NCBI GenBank assembly: GCA_963971285.1
Contig: OZ020258.1
Coordinates: 12,110,614-12,174,613, forward strand
Origin: Astropecten irregularis
Lineage: Eukaryota; Echinodermata; Asteroidea; Paxillosida; Astropectinidae
Length of the DNA: 64,000 bases
Reading direction: 5' to 3'
The notes beneath the pieces are model-generated. The model was not told the origin of the DNA, did not search any database, and saw only the letters and a program-made list of their open reading frames with translations. Below are positions 19,346 to 30,665 of this stretch, piece by piece. The position numbers were made by a program, and so were the translations under genes. How positions within the stretch are numbered: position 1 is the first letter of the stretch; every line of letters starts with the position of its first letter.

Positions 19346-20156
19346 TGCATGGAGACAAGATCCTGCGAGAATAAGGACAAAATGCTTGATCCTTAAATCC
19401 ATACTGTCAGCAGAAGCAATAGGCCCAGTAATAAAAAGGTAGACGGGCTAGACAGTAGCCTTGAAACGTCAAATCGTGCATCTTTTCTCGGTATGTGCAC
19501 ATAAAACGAAACTTGTTGCAGGTACCCGCAACATTTACCAATTGCATGTCTTGGTATAACTGCCACAAGCGTCTCGTGTATAAAAACAATCACCTATATT
19601 TACTATTTGGGGGCTATGCAGTTTATTTTTGGCATCAGAATATTCCACTTACGTAATAGGCTTATCAATTAGTGTTATTTTTAGGACTGTTAAATTGGCC
19701 CCGTCATAGGCCTATCGATTTCAAAGAATGCATTTTAAAAGTATATGCTGGAGCCAGTATTTTGTGAAATAGTCCGAAATGTTGTCGTAGGCCTATTCGA
19801 TTCGAGAAAACGGCATTTTAAAAAGGAGAAGACAAAATAAATGTAACCACAACCCTCCTATATCGCCATTAGTCCGAGAAACTAAAAATCGCCTTTTCAG
19901 ATCATGTCCAAATGTTTTTTTTAAAAAGGCGATTTTTAGGGTCAAAGTTATATACGCGGATTATAAATATGTGAAAGATCTACCCATGGTTAGCTTTGTA
20001 ATTTAACCTCGTACGTTTAATAGCTACAGAGACAAGCAAGCATTTCCGTGCCGTTTTGGAGATAAAATCAGACTTGAGAATGTTTTAAAAAGGACATATT
20101 TTCTCACTTTCCAAGAAACAACTGGCTCAAATTGAACCGTTTTAATTTATCTAAAC

Positions 20157-20525
20157 TTAAAGGTAATATCATACTTTGGTTTTTGTCAAAGAAATACAAA
20201 TTCATGGGCAAAAATAACAAGACAGATACATGCAGTAACAGTCATCTGTGAAAATTTCAGTCCCATACGGTGCCCACTTTCTGAGAAAACAGTGAAAAAC
20301 GGCCACAGTATTTCTTAAGTGTTTTCTCTTTTATTTTTGATCTTTTAAAAGATCAAAAAGATTTGTGGTCGTTGTTTTACTAATTTCTGGATAAATACAC
20401 CATTTCAGGCGGAAAATTTGTAACGGTATGTTTCTACCACCACCATCTTCATACCCTGTAAGTTATACGTAAATCTGTGAACATTTCTGTTTTGGTTTCT
20501 TACCAAAGTATGATACTACCTTTAA
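20157..20525. mobile_element. M3 MITE, inverted orientation, TTAA on both sides
   Basis: TTAA at 20157 and 20522 flank AGGTAATATCATACTTTGGT...ACCAAAGTATGATACTACCT. The inner order is reversed relative to the 18 kb copies. Confidence 0.9.
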
Positions 20526-20820
20526 AAATCAACCATCCCTCCGAACTAAAGATATTGGAATTGTTCATCTTGAATTGGTCTTTTTTATATCAATTACGAA
20601 AACAACTGGAGGATGAGTCGCCTTTTCAAAGAATGCCTAATTTTACAAGACTTGAATAGAGACTAGTATTCCAAGGTCACTCTAAAACCAATCATCGAGG
20701 TTTAATCAATACTGGGCTGAGTGGTGCGGGCCGTTACGTCATGCGTCCAGGGTAGGCCGTGAAAAATAACCCTCAGCTAGGGAGTACAGTAAAGTTGTTG
20801 ACAGTGGTCTTTCCCGAAAT

Positions 20821-21466
20821 GGGTCAAGTCGTACCCAAGTTAACTCGTACCCAAGTCAACTCGTACCCCAAAAATGACACCCAAGTCAACTCGTACCCAA
20901 GTCATCTTGTACCCAAGTTAACTCGTACCCAAGTTAAGTCGTACCCGAGTCAAGTCGTACCCCATTATTGCACAAGGCATGCGGCTGCCGCCAACAGACT
21001 TCGAAGCTGTCATACTACGTACTTGTATTAAATTGACATCTATGTAAAGGTTGAATTAAGATGAATATATAAAACTACAACTCTTGAACTAGGCTTACTG
21101 TCTGTTTGTTTTAATTTTGCTGTGTTTTAATAGTTTGTTAATTTTGACACGGACGGTGAGGGGTGGGGTGTTGTTCAATTGATTTTGAAATAGGAATTTT
21201 TTGGAGGCGGATAAATAATAATTTTGAAGTTAATGTGATTTTTTCGATTAAAAGAGACATTAAAATACGATAACTAAAATGTCACAGTCTACACGAACGG
21301 GATTTTATTCACAATTGCATAGGGGTACGAGTTGACTTGGGTACGACTTGACTTGGGTACGACTTGACTTGGGTACGAGTTAACTTGGGTACGAGATGAC
21401 TTGGGTACGAGTTAACTTGGGTACGAGATGACTTGGGTACGAGTTAACTTGGGTACGAGATGACCC
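20821..21466. mobile_element. Foldback element with tandem-repeat arms (GTACCCAAGTTAACTC)
   Basis: The left arm (20821-20965) is a run of about 16-bp units such as CGTACCCAAGTTAACT, starting GGGTCAAGTCGTACCCAAGT. The right arm (21325-21466) is the same in reverse, GGGTACGAGTTAACTTGG..., ending GATGACCC. Between them is about 350 bp of AT-rich unique DNA without a gene. Confidence 0.85.
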
Positions 21467-22512
21467 AAAATCGTCTTTCCAGCCCCTGATAAAAACATTT
21501 TGTTTGCAGACGAAAACAAGTCATCATTTGCTGCAAACTGCTTATGGGAACTAATCATCAATCAAAATAATCGCCTAAAATATGAAATCTTAGAGGTATT
21601 AACTTCGATCACAGCAGAATCTTTCTTGTCAAAAGCTAAGTAATGAAAACTTTTATGCGAATTGGAAAACAACAAAATTCGCTGCCGACAGCCCTCAAAT
21701 GGTTTTCACTTCTAATTCCTGTAACACTTTATTATATTAGTCCTCAAAATGCCTGCAGATCCTCAGACATTTATGCCTTAAAAACATCCAACCTTCTGGG
21801 TACCCAATGCAATCAATAGTTTTAGTGAGGAATAAATACATCGAAATGGAATTTCAAATTGAGGGATAAAGAGGTCTGACTAAAGTACATGTATAGTAAA
21901 AACTGCCTCTTGCATAAGATTTATGATCTTTGCACAATACATGCACAACAATTCTGCCTTTTATTGTCCGAATGATGGTCACCCAAATGTCACAATGGGC
22001 AGTCTGGGGACTCTTCAATGACCCATGCAAAGGTTGACCTCTCGATTATATTTATCCAGCAAACCTTTAAATCATTAGGGCCTATAATGCTAGAAGTACT
22101 AGGCCTAGCCTAGTAGTTTTCAACTCACAACGCCCCAACGATTTGTAGTGTTGTCATTTGCATTGTACATGATTGTATTTGCATCATCTGTGCGGAGTGG
22201 GCATATTATATCTCTTTCATCTTTTTGGAGATAATTTATCATAGTATAAACAACATCAACTTTTATGGCCACATAACAAGATAACTAGCAATGTGACCGA
22301 GTGGACCTATCATGCATGCAGTCTTTTTTATCAGCGGTCTCCATTTTTTATTGAAAATCTGAATAACCGGTCGTGTGCTCAAGCTACCGACCGTCGACAA
22401 AGTAGAAACTCAATCCATAGAATTAGAAGTGCTGTGTTTGCACCGTGCTCAAACTACTAGTATAATATCACTCTTTGTTTTGGGAGAATTAACTGACGAA
22501 GCAGTAAACAGA

Positions 22513-22546
22513 ATGGCTGACGAACTACGTGGAAAGGTTGTAACAG
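22513..22546 (+). CDS. PTER: PTER copy 1, exon 1
   Basis: ATG at 22513, reading MADELRGKVVT, donor ACAG|GTAGGA, phase 1. Identical in length to copy 2 exon 1. No in-frame ATG lies just upstream, unlike copy 2. Confidence 0.8.
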
Positions 22547-22770
22547 GTAGGACAAAAATGAAAATAATGTTTACTTCATTATCCCAGTCAAAAATAATGG
22601 CACTCAACCGCCTACTTTTTTGACTTGGTAAATACATGTAATTCGATCGATATGCCTAATTAATCATAATCAAGGATTACACTTAATTGAAATTTGGCTC
22701 GGCTTGCGTATAAACAAGGCAGGGAGGCTCCATAGTTTTTTGCAATTTTTGCATATAATTATGATTTTTT

Positions 22771-23144
22771 TTAAGGTATATATAATATCATACTTTGGTT
22801 GTTATCAAAGAACTAAAGATTCATGGGCAAAAATATCAAGAAAGATACAGCAACAGTCATCTGTAAAAATTTCAGTCCCATACGGTGCCGACTTTTTGAG
22901 AAAACAGTGAAAAACGGCCACAGTATTTCTTAAGTCTTTTCTCTTTTATTTTTGATCTTTTAAAGATCAAATAATTTTGGTCACTGGTTTTACTCTTTTC
23001 TTGATAAATACATCATTTCAGGCAGAAGAAAAACTTTAACGGTATGTTTCTACTATCACCATCTTTAAAACCCTGTAAGTTATAGGTAAATCTGTGAAGA
23101 TTTCTGTTTCAGTATGCTTCCAAAGTATGATACTAGCTTTTTAA
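22771..23144. mobile_element. M3 MITE in intron 1 of PTER copy 1
   Basis: TTAAGGTATATATAATATCA at the left and CCAAAGTATGATACTAGCTT at the right; inner CAGTCCCATACGGTGCCGAC. Ends somewhat diverged. Confidence 0.8.
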
Positions 23145-23655
23145 AAAAGCAACAGGTTGATCCGAAATCGCGATCTCGATCTCGAGCAATGCTGATGCCA
23201 AGCGCCCTCATGCGGCGAAAACGAATTAAAGTACCACATGGCTGCATGAAGAAAGTAAGTAAACATCTATCTAACTTGATTTACTTTCAAATGTTGATTT
23301 TCTGCTCATTCTATTCCGTTTTAGTTGTTGCTTTTCACTGATAAAGTGGAACAGAATGGTGTAGTATGTCTTTGGTGCTTACAGAATCCTGTTCCTATCA
23401 AAGAACCGACAAAATTTGGCATTTTCTTTTGGCCTTAATTCAGTACAAGTTACAATCAACTTTTTTTCAACTTCAACTCAGTTCAAGCTCACTTCAAGCT
23501 GAACATTTTGCATGGTAAATTTTGGGTGAGCCATTTCAGATTCCCACACGTGGGCTACCTTAGCTTTCCTGAGATTGGGAAAGTCTGAAGTTAACAGTAA
23601 TAACTAAAAAATAAGTAGCCTAATTTAGTGCAGTTAATACAATGTTATAAATTGG

Positions 23656-24170
23656 GCGATTGTGGGTTGACGGGATCCCAAAACACATTGATTTGTTTGG
23701 TTCTTAACTTATTTCTACTCCTCAAAAATGATACTTTTGACTTGAAGCAAATGTTCTTGGGTCCTTAAAAGCCTAGATTGAAGAAATTTGTTAAACATTT
23801 CAGGGTTAAAATTCAATTTTCTTACGCGCTTCTTGTAAACTTTAAAACAGACCGTCTGATCACGTGAGGCCATTCTGTCTGGTCTGGTTAGTCTAGTGCC
23901 CAGACCCAACAAATCAAGAGTCCTCAAAATGTCAGAGTGGAAACCAGACTATTCTCGTCTGCGGCCGTCCGTGCGGCGGTGAAATGTTACAATCTTGCTT
24001 ACCGTTTTTACCCCATAATTTCCCTCAAAAATCAAAGCCCTGCCCTCTTTCAAAAATTTAACCTTGGTAATATAGAGTAGGAGACCAACAAAGTATATGT
24101 AGGTAAGTTACTTTTCAAAAAGTAGTTTCCTTTCCTTTATAGTTTTAGGACCCATCAACCCACAATCCCC
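23656..24170. mobile_element. TIR element with 9-bp direct repeat ATAAATTGG
   Basis: Left GCGATTGTGGGTTGACGGGA, right TCAACCCACAATCCCC, flanked by ATAAATTGG at 23647 and 24171. About 515 bp, no credible coding region. Intron 1 of PTER copy 1. Confidence 0.75.
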
Positions 24171-24763
24171 ATAAATTGGATGGTGAATTTTGTGTGTGTG
24201 TGAATCCTCCCTAAAACACCCTTCAAATGTTTGAAACACTCTTTGGCCCAGGCAGATATTTATCAGGATATTTTTATGCAGGGGTGTGATTTGTCAGGAA
24301 AAAGCCAGATTTCAGGATTTTTTCCCCTCACTTTATCCATACAAAATGTATAGGAGACGTATGATTTTCAGGAATTTTTGCTATGTTTTCATTATTTTTG
24401 ATGGTAGTACAATCACAGCCCTGATTACGAATTTTTGAAGTGAACTCTGATTAAATGCAAACTATATTAAAGACTAAAGAGCAAGGGGAAGAATTCCACT
24501 GATGACTATCACTGGGCAGCAGAGGGCGTTTTGAGATAAATGGCTGCTGCTGCATTCCAAGACCAAGTGTATACAAAAAATAAAGGTAAAAAAACCATGC
24601 TACCTTGGCCAGTGTTATACTGAAATATATAGTTGAAATTCATCATAAATTGTATTCAGTAAGGTACATGTAAGCCTTGTAGCAAAAATCAAACACTTTC
24701 AATCTCAGGCTGTGCTCCGTGATCATATATGGATTGATGTGGCTGGCAGCCAAGGGCACCCAT

Positions 24764-25260
24764 CAGTGTTGTATGACTCGAACTCGAGGCCGGAAAAGTG
24801 CTGCCTCGGCCTCGTGGGTCCATGACTCGGCCTTGGCCTCGGCCTCGAAGAATTTTGAATGATGACTCGGTCCGAGGCCTGGAAATTTTTATTTAAAACT
24901 GAAACATGTTTCCCAACATTTTAGGGGGACAATTGTCAATTTTTCGTTCAACACACTTACAGAAAGAAAGTTAAAACATCACGTGAATAGCGCTCACCTA
25001 CATCGCGACATTATTGTGTAGCATATAATGCATCAAATGTAATGAATTGAGAGCTAGTGTGGTTTTAAACCGCATTGGGAAGTTCAGGTACCGCGTCTAG
25101 ACTAGCAAACAGTCTCTCGTGGAGTGAAATGATATGCTTATTATGTGACTCGGCCTTGGCCTTGGCCTCGGCTGCTCATGAGAAATTGGCCTTGGCCTCG
25201 GAGACCCATGACTTGGACTTGGCCTCGGCCTCGGAGGTTGTGGACTCGGATACAACACTG
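24764..25260. mobile_element. hAT-like non-autonomous element, CTCGG-rich arms, 8-bp target duplication
   Basis: Ends CAGTGTTGTATGACTCG and CGGATACAACACTG, flanked on both sides by GCACCCAT (24756-24763, 25261-25268). The arms are degenerate GGCCTCGGCCTTGG runs. It is inserted in a dispersed repeat also seen at 11667-11820 (GGCTGTGCTCC..TGATCA; CCAGCTGCC). Confidence 0.9.
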
Positions 25261-25683
25261 GCACCCATGAATGCCTGCTATTTGATCATGTTGAAGTCGC
25301 ATCCTTCACAATTCAGGACCCCAGCTGCCAGTAAGGATGATTAGCCTCCCAAATTGTTATTAATTATTATTATAACCCTTTTTTCCGTATTAAATGGTCA
25401 TCAGTGGAATTCTTCCCAGATTACTAGTCCGATTGGGTCCAAGTTACTTGGACTAAAGTAAGACTAAGGCAAGGGATTGTACTGTGAGGTAGTGATGGGT
25501 AGTTGGGTTATGCATGTGGTAAGCTGTACGCACCTCTTGTCTTGTGTGGTAGGTGCATGGGGTCATCCCAGCCATAAGCTCAGCGAGTGTGCCAGGGCTA
25601 GTTGGATCAACTTACCAGGAACTTCAGGACCTTGACAATCACCTTGAAATTATATTTCCATCCCTTCATTCTTTTCTCCACAG

Positions 25684-25846
25684 TTCTTGGTCCTGTTGAA
25701 CCCAAGGAGTTAGGATGTGTTCTCAGCCACGAGCACCTCTACGCAGACTTCACCTGCTTCTACTCGCAGCCAATCACGGACGAAGGACGGGAAATATGCA
25801 AATCACCCATGAAAATGGAAAACCTGTACTGGCTCCGACACAACCC
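25684..25846 (+). CDS. PTER: PTER copy 1, exon 2 (HxH metal motif)
   Basis: Acceptor CTTTTCTCCACAG, donor AACCC|GTAAGC. It encodes VLGPVEPKELGCVLSHEHLY and ends MENLYWLRHNP. His27 and His29 of the HxH pair are present. Human PTER has VLGLVEPSKLGRTLTHEHL here. Confidence 0.95.
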
Positions 25847-26265
25847 GTAAGCAATTTTTGTTAAAGGTATAATACATGATTAGTAAAGGTCACAGAACAG
25901 CATGCACACTTTGTCTGATCCAGCATGTACATGAAATAATAAACCTGAGCTCAATCGGACATCTGAGTCACGAATAAATAGTGAAAACCCTACTCAATTT
26001 TTCTTATAAAACATAAAGAATGGTTTTTCATCTTGCCCCAAGATCAAAAGACTATATGCCGTGCTACTGCCGTGCCGAACTTAAATCAATTGAGTGCAGC
26101 AATAGCACGGCAGTAGCACGGCAGTTGCGCTAAACGCCAAGCTTAATTGAAAGTGAAAGCGTTAGTGAAATCGGCCCCAGATTTCATAGTCAAGTTACAT
26201 TCGAGTTTGTCAAGTTTATATTGTATTAATTTTCATAATTACTGTGTTGCTACCAAAAATGAGCA

Positions 26266-26301
26266 AAAATCCCTCCCTGTGTATTACACAGGGAGGGATT
26301 T
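26266..26301. repeat. Short perfect hairpin
   Basis: AAATCCCTCCCTGTG and CACAGGGAGGGATTT flank a 5-base loop, a 15-bp perfect stem in intron 2. Function unknown. Confidence 0.8.
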
Positions 26302-26486
26302 ATTTATATAATATAAGTCTATTGTCAGCTAATAGTTCAAATGCATTTGCAATGGAGACATTCGTCCATAATTTCAACTCTCGTCTATCCAGCGATCTTG
26401 GTCTCACTGCCATTTTGCTGAGCTGATCAAGAAGGGCCACATGACAGTGCGATTATTTCTTGATGCTCAATTCATTTCAAACACAG

Positions 26487-26671
26487 CTACAGCTGGTGGG
26501 AGAATCTGTTGCTCAAGAATGAGGATGAGGCCCTCACCAAGGAGCTTCGCTTCCTCAAGAAGAACGGCTGTCAGTCCCTGGTGGATTTGACTCCGATTGG
26601 CTTGGATCGCAACGTGGGCAAGCTGGTGGAGTTTTCAGAGGCCTCGGGAGTTCACATCATCGCAGGAACAG
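26487..26671 (+). CDS. PTER: PTER copy 1, exon 3
   Basis: Acceptor TTTCAAACACAG, donor ACAG|GTACGT. It encodes YSWWENLLLKNEDEALTKEL up to SEASGVHIIAGTG. Human PTER has AYSHKENL...GVHIISGAG in the same place. Confidence 0.95.
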
Positions 26672-26806
26672 GTACGTGAACTGACTTCCTTTAAGTGTCT
26701 GACAAGTCTTAACATCAGGTCTTGTGGAGGTCCAACTCATGGAGGTCCTAAGTAATAGGACTTCCAACCTTGTGGAGACTTAATCTAAGCTTAGAGGAAG
26801 TCTTCT

Positions 26807-26955
26807 GGGGTTGATTTCACCAAACTCTTCGTAACTTACAATCAATCGTAGGACTTTTGATGCATTGAAGCTCTATGTGGAATAGGCCCCCTACGATGGG
26901 ATATCCTTTGTAACTTGAGTTACAATTGATCGCAGGGCTTTGTAAAATCGACCCC
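26807..26955. mobile_element. MITE family M1 in intron 3 of PTER copy 1
   Basis: GGGGTTGATTTCACCAAACT at the left and GTAAAATCGACCCC at the right. Confidence 0.8.
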
Positions 26956-27239
26956 AGGTCTCAATTGTCATATAGGTCCTCCTTCCAATTTACAGGAGAT
27001 CCAACCTTGTCAAGACTTTAGCCAAGCTTGAAGAAAGTCTGGAGTTAATTTGATCTGATCTTGTAGTCTGGTATACTAGACTCAGTGTACTTTGGCCGTC
27101 TTCAGAAGATTTCAGTCTCCTAAAGATGGCCAGAGTATACCGGCCTGAACGTCAAGATAACCGGCTCCTTTCAGAGCCACACAACTCAAAGAGTATAATT
27201 TATGTCTCACTGTGTTACTGCAAATCGATTATCTTAGGA

Positions 27240-27740
27240 TTCTTGTTCAAGTCTTTCCGAGATTCACATTAGAGTCTCGTCAAGACTTGTAATCAAGTCT
27301 CATCTTCATTTCTCATCAAGACCCACCCTCGAGTGAGGCAAGTTCCATCAAGTCACGCTGTCACTCGCTGGCCAGACTCATTGTCAAGACTCATCAAGAC
27401 TCACCCTCAATTCTCTTTAAGACCCACCCTCGAGTGAGGCGAGTCCCATCAAGACTCGATGTCACTCCCTGGCAAGAGTCATTGTCAAGACTCATCAAGA
27501 CTCACCTTCAATTTTCTTCAAGACCGACCTTGAGTGAGGCAAGTCCCATCAAGTCTCGCTGTAACTCGCTGGCAAGACTCATTGTCAAGACTCATCAAGA
27601 CTCAGCTTCAATTCTCTTCAAGACCCACCCTTGAGTGAGGCAAGTCCCATCAAGACTCGCTGTCACTCCCTGGCAAGACTCATTGTCAAGACTCATCTTC
27701 AATTCTCTTCAAGACTCACTCTCTTGTCTCTGTCTGGGTA
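27240..27740 (+). repeat. Intron 3 minisatellite of PTER copy 1 (about 105-bp units)
   Basis: About four units, each with TCAAGACTCATCAAGACTCA, CTTCAAGACCCACCCT, CGAGTGAGGCAAGTCCCATC and CACTCCCTGGCAAGACTC. The subunit CAAGACTC is shared with the array at the same intron of copy 2. Confidence 0.85.
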
Positions 27741-27780
27741 CAGGCACTGACTTCAAATTATGTTTTTTCTCCATAATTAG

Positions 27781-27936
27781 GGTATTACACGTCGGCCACA
27801 CACCCATCAGAGGTGGATCGGATGACCCAGGAGGAGGTCGAGAAGGTCCTGACCTCTGACCTGTTGGAAAGTGCTGATGGCAGCACGGGTCGTTGCGGAG
27901 TCATCGGGGAGATTGGATGCTCATGGCCCTTGAAAG
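27781..27936 (+). CDS. PTER: PTER copy 1, exon 4 (GEIG)
   Basis: Acceptor CCATAATTAG, donor TTGAAAG|GTAAGG. It encodes GYYTSATHPSEVDRMTQEEV up to CGVIGEIGCSWPLK; Glu171 of GEIG replaces the carboxylated lysine of bacterial phosphotriesterase as bridging metal ligand. Confidence 0.95.
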
Positions 27937-28658
27937 GTAAGGAAGAAGGACAACGTCAGTCTTTGATCCCTGATCTCTGTCCAAGTGGGAAGACGTAAGA
28001 ATTTTACTCATGTAGGGAACCAACAGCAAAAGTATAATGAAAAAAAACATGCAAAACATAATGAAGAGGCAAACTTGACCCACAGAAATGGTTTGGCAAA
28101 AAAATTACACCACCAATGATATTCGGCACAATCAAACCCATTGAGGAGGAAAAGATGTCAGAAAACCTATAAAACAACCACAACTTTTTGTGCACAAATC
28201 AATTGGGTTACTGCTGTAAGTTGACATCACAGTTTTGCTCATAAATACTATGGAAATTAAATAGCATACAAACCAAAAAAACTGTCGTTTACCCTGAAAC
28301 AGTGTGAGGAAGTGGGTAAAATCACAGGCCCCATAAAACAGTTGCTTTTTGGCACATGTTCAAGCCATCATATTCCTATTGTACAGACCCTTTAACACAG
28401 TCTTTAACCCTAACCCACATGCGCCCTCCAATGCGCCCTCCAATGATGTCCATCATTTGCTCACTGTCTTGCTCCTTGTCCTTCATTCTCCCTCTCCAAT
28501 GTTTGATGCCTCCGTTTCTCCTCCCCTCCGGTTTCTATCCCTAGGGCAAATGTCACTCCCCTCTTTTTCTCAGTACGTATCCAATCAACCCCCATCTTTC
28601 CTTGATGATCAGCCTCCCAATTAAATGAAATGATTACTGTTTTGTTACATCCAACCAG

Positions 28659-28823
28659 ATAATGAGAAGAAGATTCTCCGTGCCACAGCCAGTGTCCAGT
28701 TGGAGCTAGGCTGCCCTGTCTCCATCCATCCCGGCCTGAACACCAAAGCACCCGAGGATGCCGTCCGAGTCCTGCTGGAAGCCGGGGCAAAGATGGATGG
28801 AGTTGTCATGGACCATCTCGACA
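28659..28823 (+). CDS. PTER: PTER copy 1, exon 5 (IHPG, DHLD)
   Basis: Acceptor CATCCAACCAG, donor CTCGACA|GTAAGG. It encodes ELGCPVSIHPGLNTKAPEDA and GVVMDHLD, with metal ligands His203 and His232. Confidence 0.95.
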
Positions 28824-28875
28824 GTAAGGACCTCCACGTTTCTCAGCAATCAATGCTTAAGTCACTAAGGTTTCA

Positions 28876-29063
28876 GGCCCTTTTCTAGATCTTGGCTTCG
28901 GCTTTATAGGCCCATGCTTGTATTAGCCATCAAAACACAGGCTTCGGTTTAGAAGGAGAGAGTCTTGTTTTGTATAAGAGAAAAGAGCTTCGACATTACC
29001 AAAAGACCACAACCTGAACTTTTAGCTTTTTGGAGCCAAGTCCAGGGTTTTGAAGAGACCCTC
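28876..29063. mobile_element. M2 element, reduced copy, intron 5 of PTER copy 1
   Basis: GGCCCTTTTCTAGATCTTGG at the left and GGTTTTGAAGAGACCCT at the right; inner CCATCAAAACACAGGCTTCG. A related piece lies in the same intron of copy 2 (45836-46137). Confidence 0.7.
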
Positions 29064-29181
29064 CGCCAGCATCACACAGTACCTTCTATCAAAAGATGAC
29101 TCAGTGCCATACCCTACCCCTGAAAGAGGCTATCCGATCTTGATCTTGATCTTGATGTTTTCCTTGTCTTTGTCCTTGAAG

Positions 29182-29399
29182 GGTGCTTCTTTGACAGAGA
29201 GTCTCTGCTTGAGTTTGCCGAGCTGGGGACTCTCCTGGAGTTTGACTTCTTTGGCACCGAGACCGCCAAATGCTAGTACTACCCGGAGATCGACTCCATG
29301 AACGACGGCCAGCGCATCCAGATGATCAAGTATCTGGTGGAGGAAGGAATGGAGGACAGGGTTGTCCTGTCCCACGACCTCCACGCAAAACACCAAATG
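29182..29399 (+). CDS. PTER: PTER copy 1, exon 6 with in-frame TAG
   Basis: Acceptor CCTTGAAG, donor CAAATG|GTGAGT. It encodes CFFDRESLLEFAELGTLLEF, then GTETAKC, TAG (29274-29276), then YYPEIDSMNDGQRIQ and LSHDLHAKHQM. The frame is open on both sides of the stop and the exon length equals copy 2. Confidence 0.9.
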
Positions 29400-29407
29400 G
29401 TGAGTCT

Positions 29408-29790
29408 TTAGCCCTGTCCGCACTGGACTTTTTTTGTCCGGGATTTCACCGAGCTGATGAGTATTAAAATGTAAAAAGGGCAAATATTACCGGTGTCCGC
29501 ACTTGGACTTTCCACATGGGTAACTTAACCGTGCACACGCGGAAGAATTACCGAGCTGTCAATTCTAGGCTCATGAGGGTACCCAACTGGCACTGTCCGC
29601 ACGGGACTTTTCGTCTCGGGAAAAGTGTCTCGGGCATTCTTCGTGGGCAGAAGTTTGCCGGTCGAAATGCTCGCGCTGGTCGGGAAAAGTAACTGAGAGG
29701 AAGACTTCCTGAGACGTCTGCACTGGATAAAATGGGTAAAGTACCCAGCATCTCGGTAACTTTGCCCCCAAAAAAGTCCAATTAAGTTTT
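29408..29790. mobile_element. MITE M6 (GCCCTGTCCGCACTGGAC), right end truncated
   Basis: GCCCTGTCCGCACTGGACTT at the left, GCCCCCAAAAAAGTCCAATT at the right, with repeated CTGTCCGCAC inside. A complete copy is at 32262-32623. It starts 9 bp after the exon 6 donor. Confidence 0.8.
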
Positions 29791-29936
29791 TGTTTCCAGC
29801 ATTGTCTAACAGCTACATGAGTAGCATGCTTAGCAATTTGCCAAAAGACTCGTCCGTACACTGTGAATGTATGAATGAGTTTAAAACTTAGTGAAATGGG
29901 TATTCTGAGTCGTGTTACATTAGTTGCTTGAGAATT

Positions 29937-30540
29937 CTATAGACCGATTCTACGGTGCAATCATGGAGGTAGGAAACACCCGCCATTACTGCAGTGTCCC
30001 TGCCCGCTTTTTTTTGTCCGGCAACAAAAGAAATTACGCTCTGCCGCACTCTATAATTGCAGGGTGTACGTCCCATGATTAGGGGACGTGTTTTGTCACG
30101 CCGTCGGATCAGTGTATAGACCGATCCGATGACACGATATACTGTCCGCCATTACTGCAGTGTCCCTGCCCGCTTTTTTTTGTCCGGCAACAAAAGAAAT
30201 TACGCTCTGCCGCACTCTATAATTGCAAGGTGTACGTCCCATGATTAGGGGACGTGTTATGTCACGCCGTCGGATCAGTTTATAGACCGATCCGATGACA
30301 CGATATACTGTCCGCCATTACTGCAGTGTCCCTGCCCGCTTTTTTTGTCCGGCAACAAAAGAATTTACGTCTGACGCACTCTATATACTGCTGGGTGTAC
30401 GTCCCCTAATCATGGGATGTACACCCTGCAATTATGGAGTGCGGCAGAGCGTAAATTCTTTTGTTGCCGGACAAAAGGCAGGTGGGGACACTGCAGTAAG
30501 GGCAGGTGGTATGTCACACCGTCGAATCAGTGTAAACAAG
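29937..30540. repeat. Three tandem about 167-bp units plus one inverted unit (family M7), intron 6 of PTER copy 1
   Basis: CCGCCATTACTGCAGTGTCC begins units near 29980, 30148 and 30314. Each has TTTTGTCCGGCAACAAAAG, GGTGTACGTCCCATGATTAG and GCCGTCGGATCAGTGTATAG. From about 30395 the sequence runs back in reverse, ending ACCGTCGAATCAGTGTA. A single unit is in intron 6 of copy 2 (about 47130-47526). Confidence 0.85.
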
Positions 30541-30665
30541 ATTTAATATCGTTATTACTTGGTAAAGCGCCCTCTCTTGACTTTATGAGGCAACAAAAGA
30601 ACCGACAATCAAGATGTCTTGGTTTTAACTATAATCGGGTGCTTTTTTTCTCGTTTCATTCTCAG

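Larger units (their letters stand above)
15270..22512. other. Intergenic block between axis gene and PTER copy 1
   Basis: No gene is recognised. It holds, in order: M2 (15291), a TIR element (15869), a hairpin-rich tandem duplication (16459), M5 (16948), a TIR element (17238), SINE S1 (17863), three M3 MITEs (18029-19345), an inverted M3 (20157) and a foldback element (20821). The stretches 19346-20156 and 21467-22512 show no clear repeat or gene. Confidence 0.7.

Noticed and set aside
29130-29483. Minus-strand 117-codon frame, also 46251-46556
   Set aside because: Antisense of PTER exon 6 in both copies; it is open only because the sense exon is coding.
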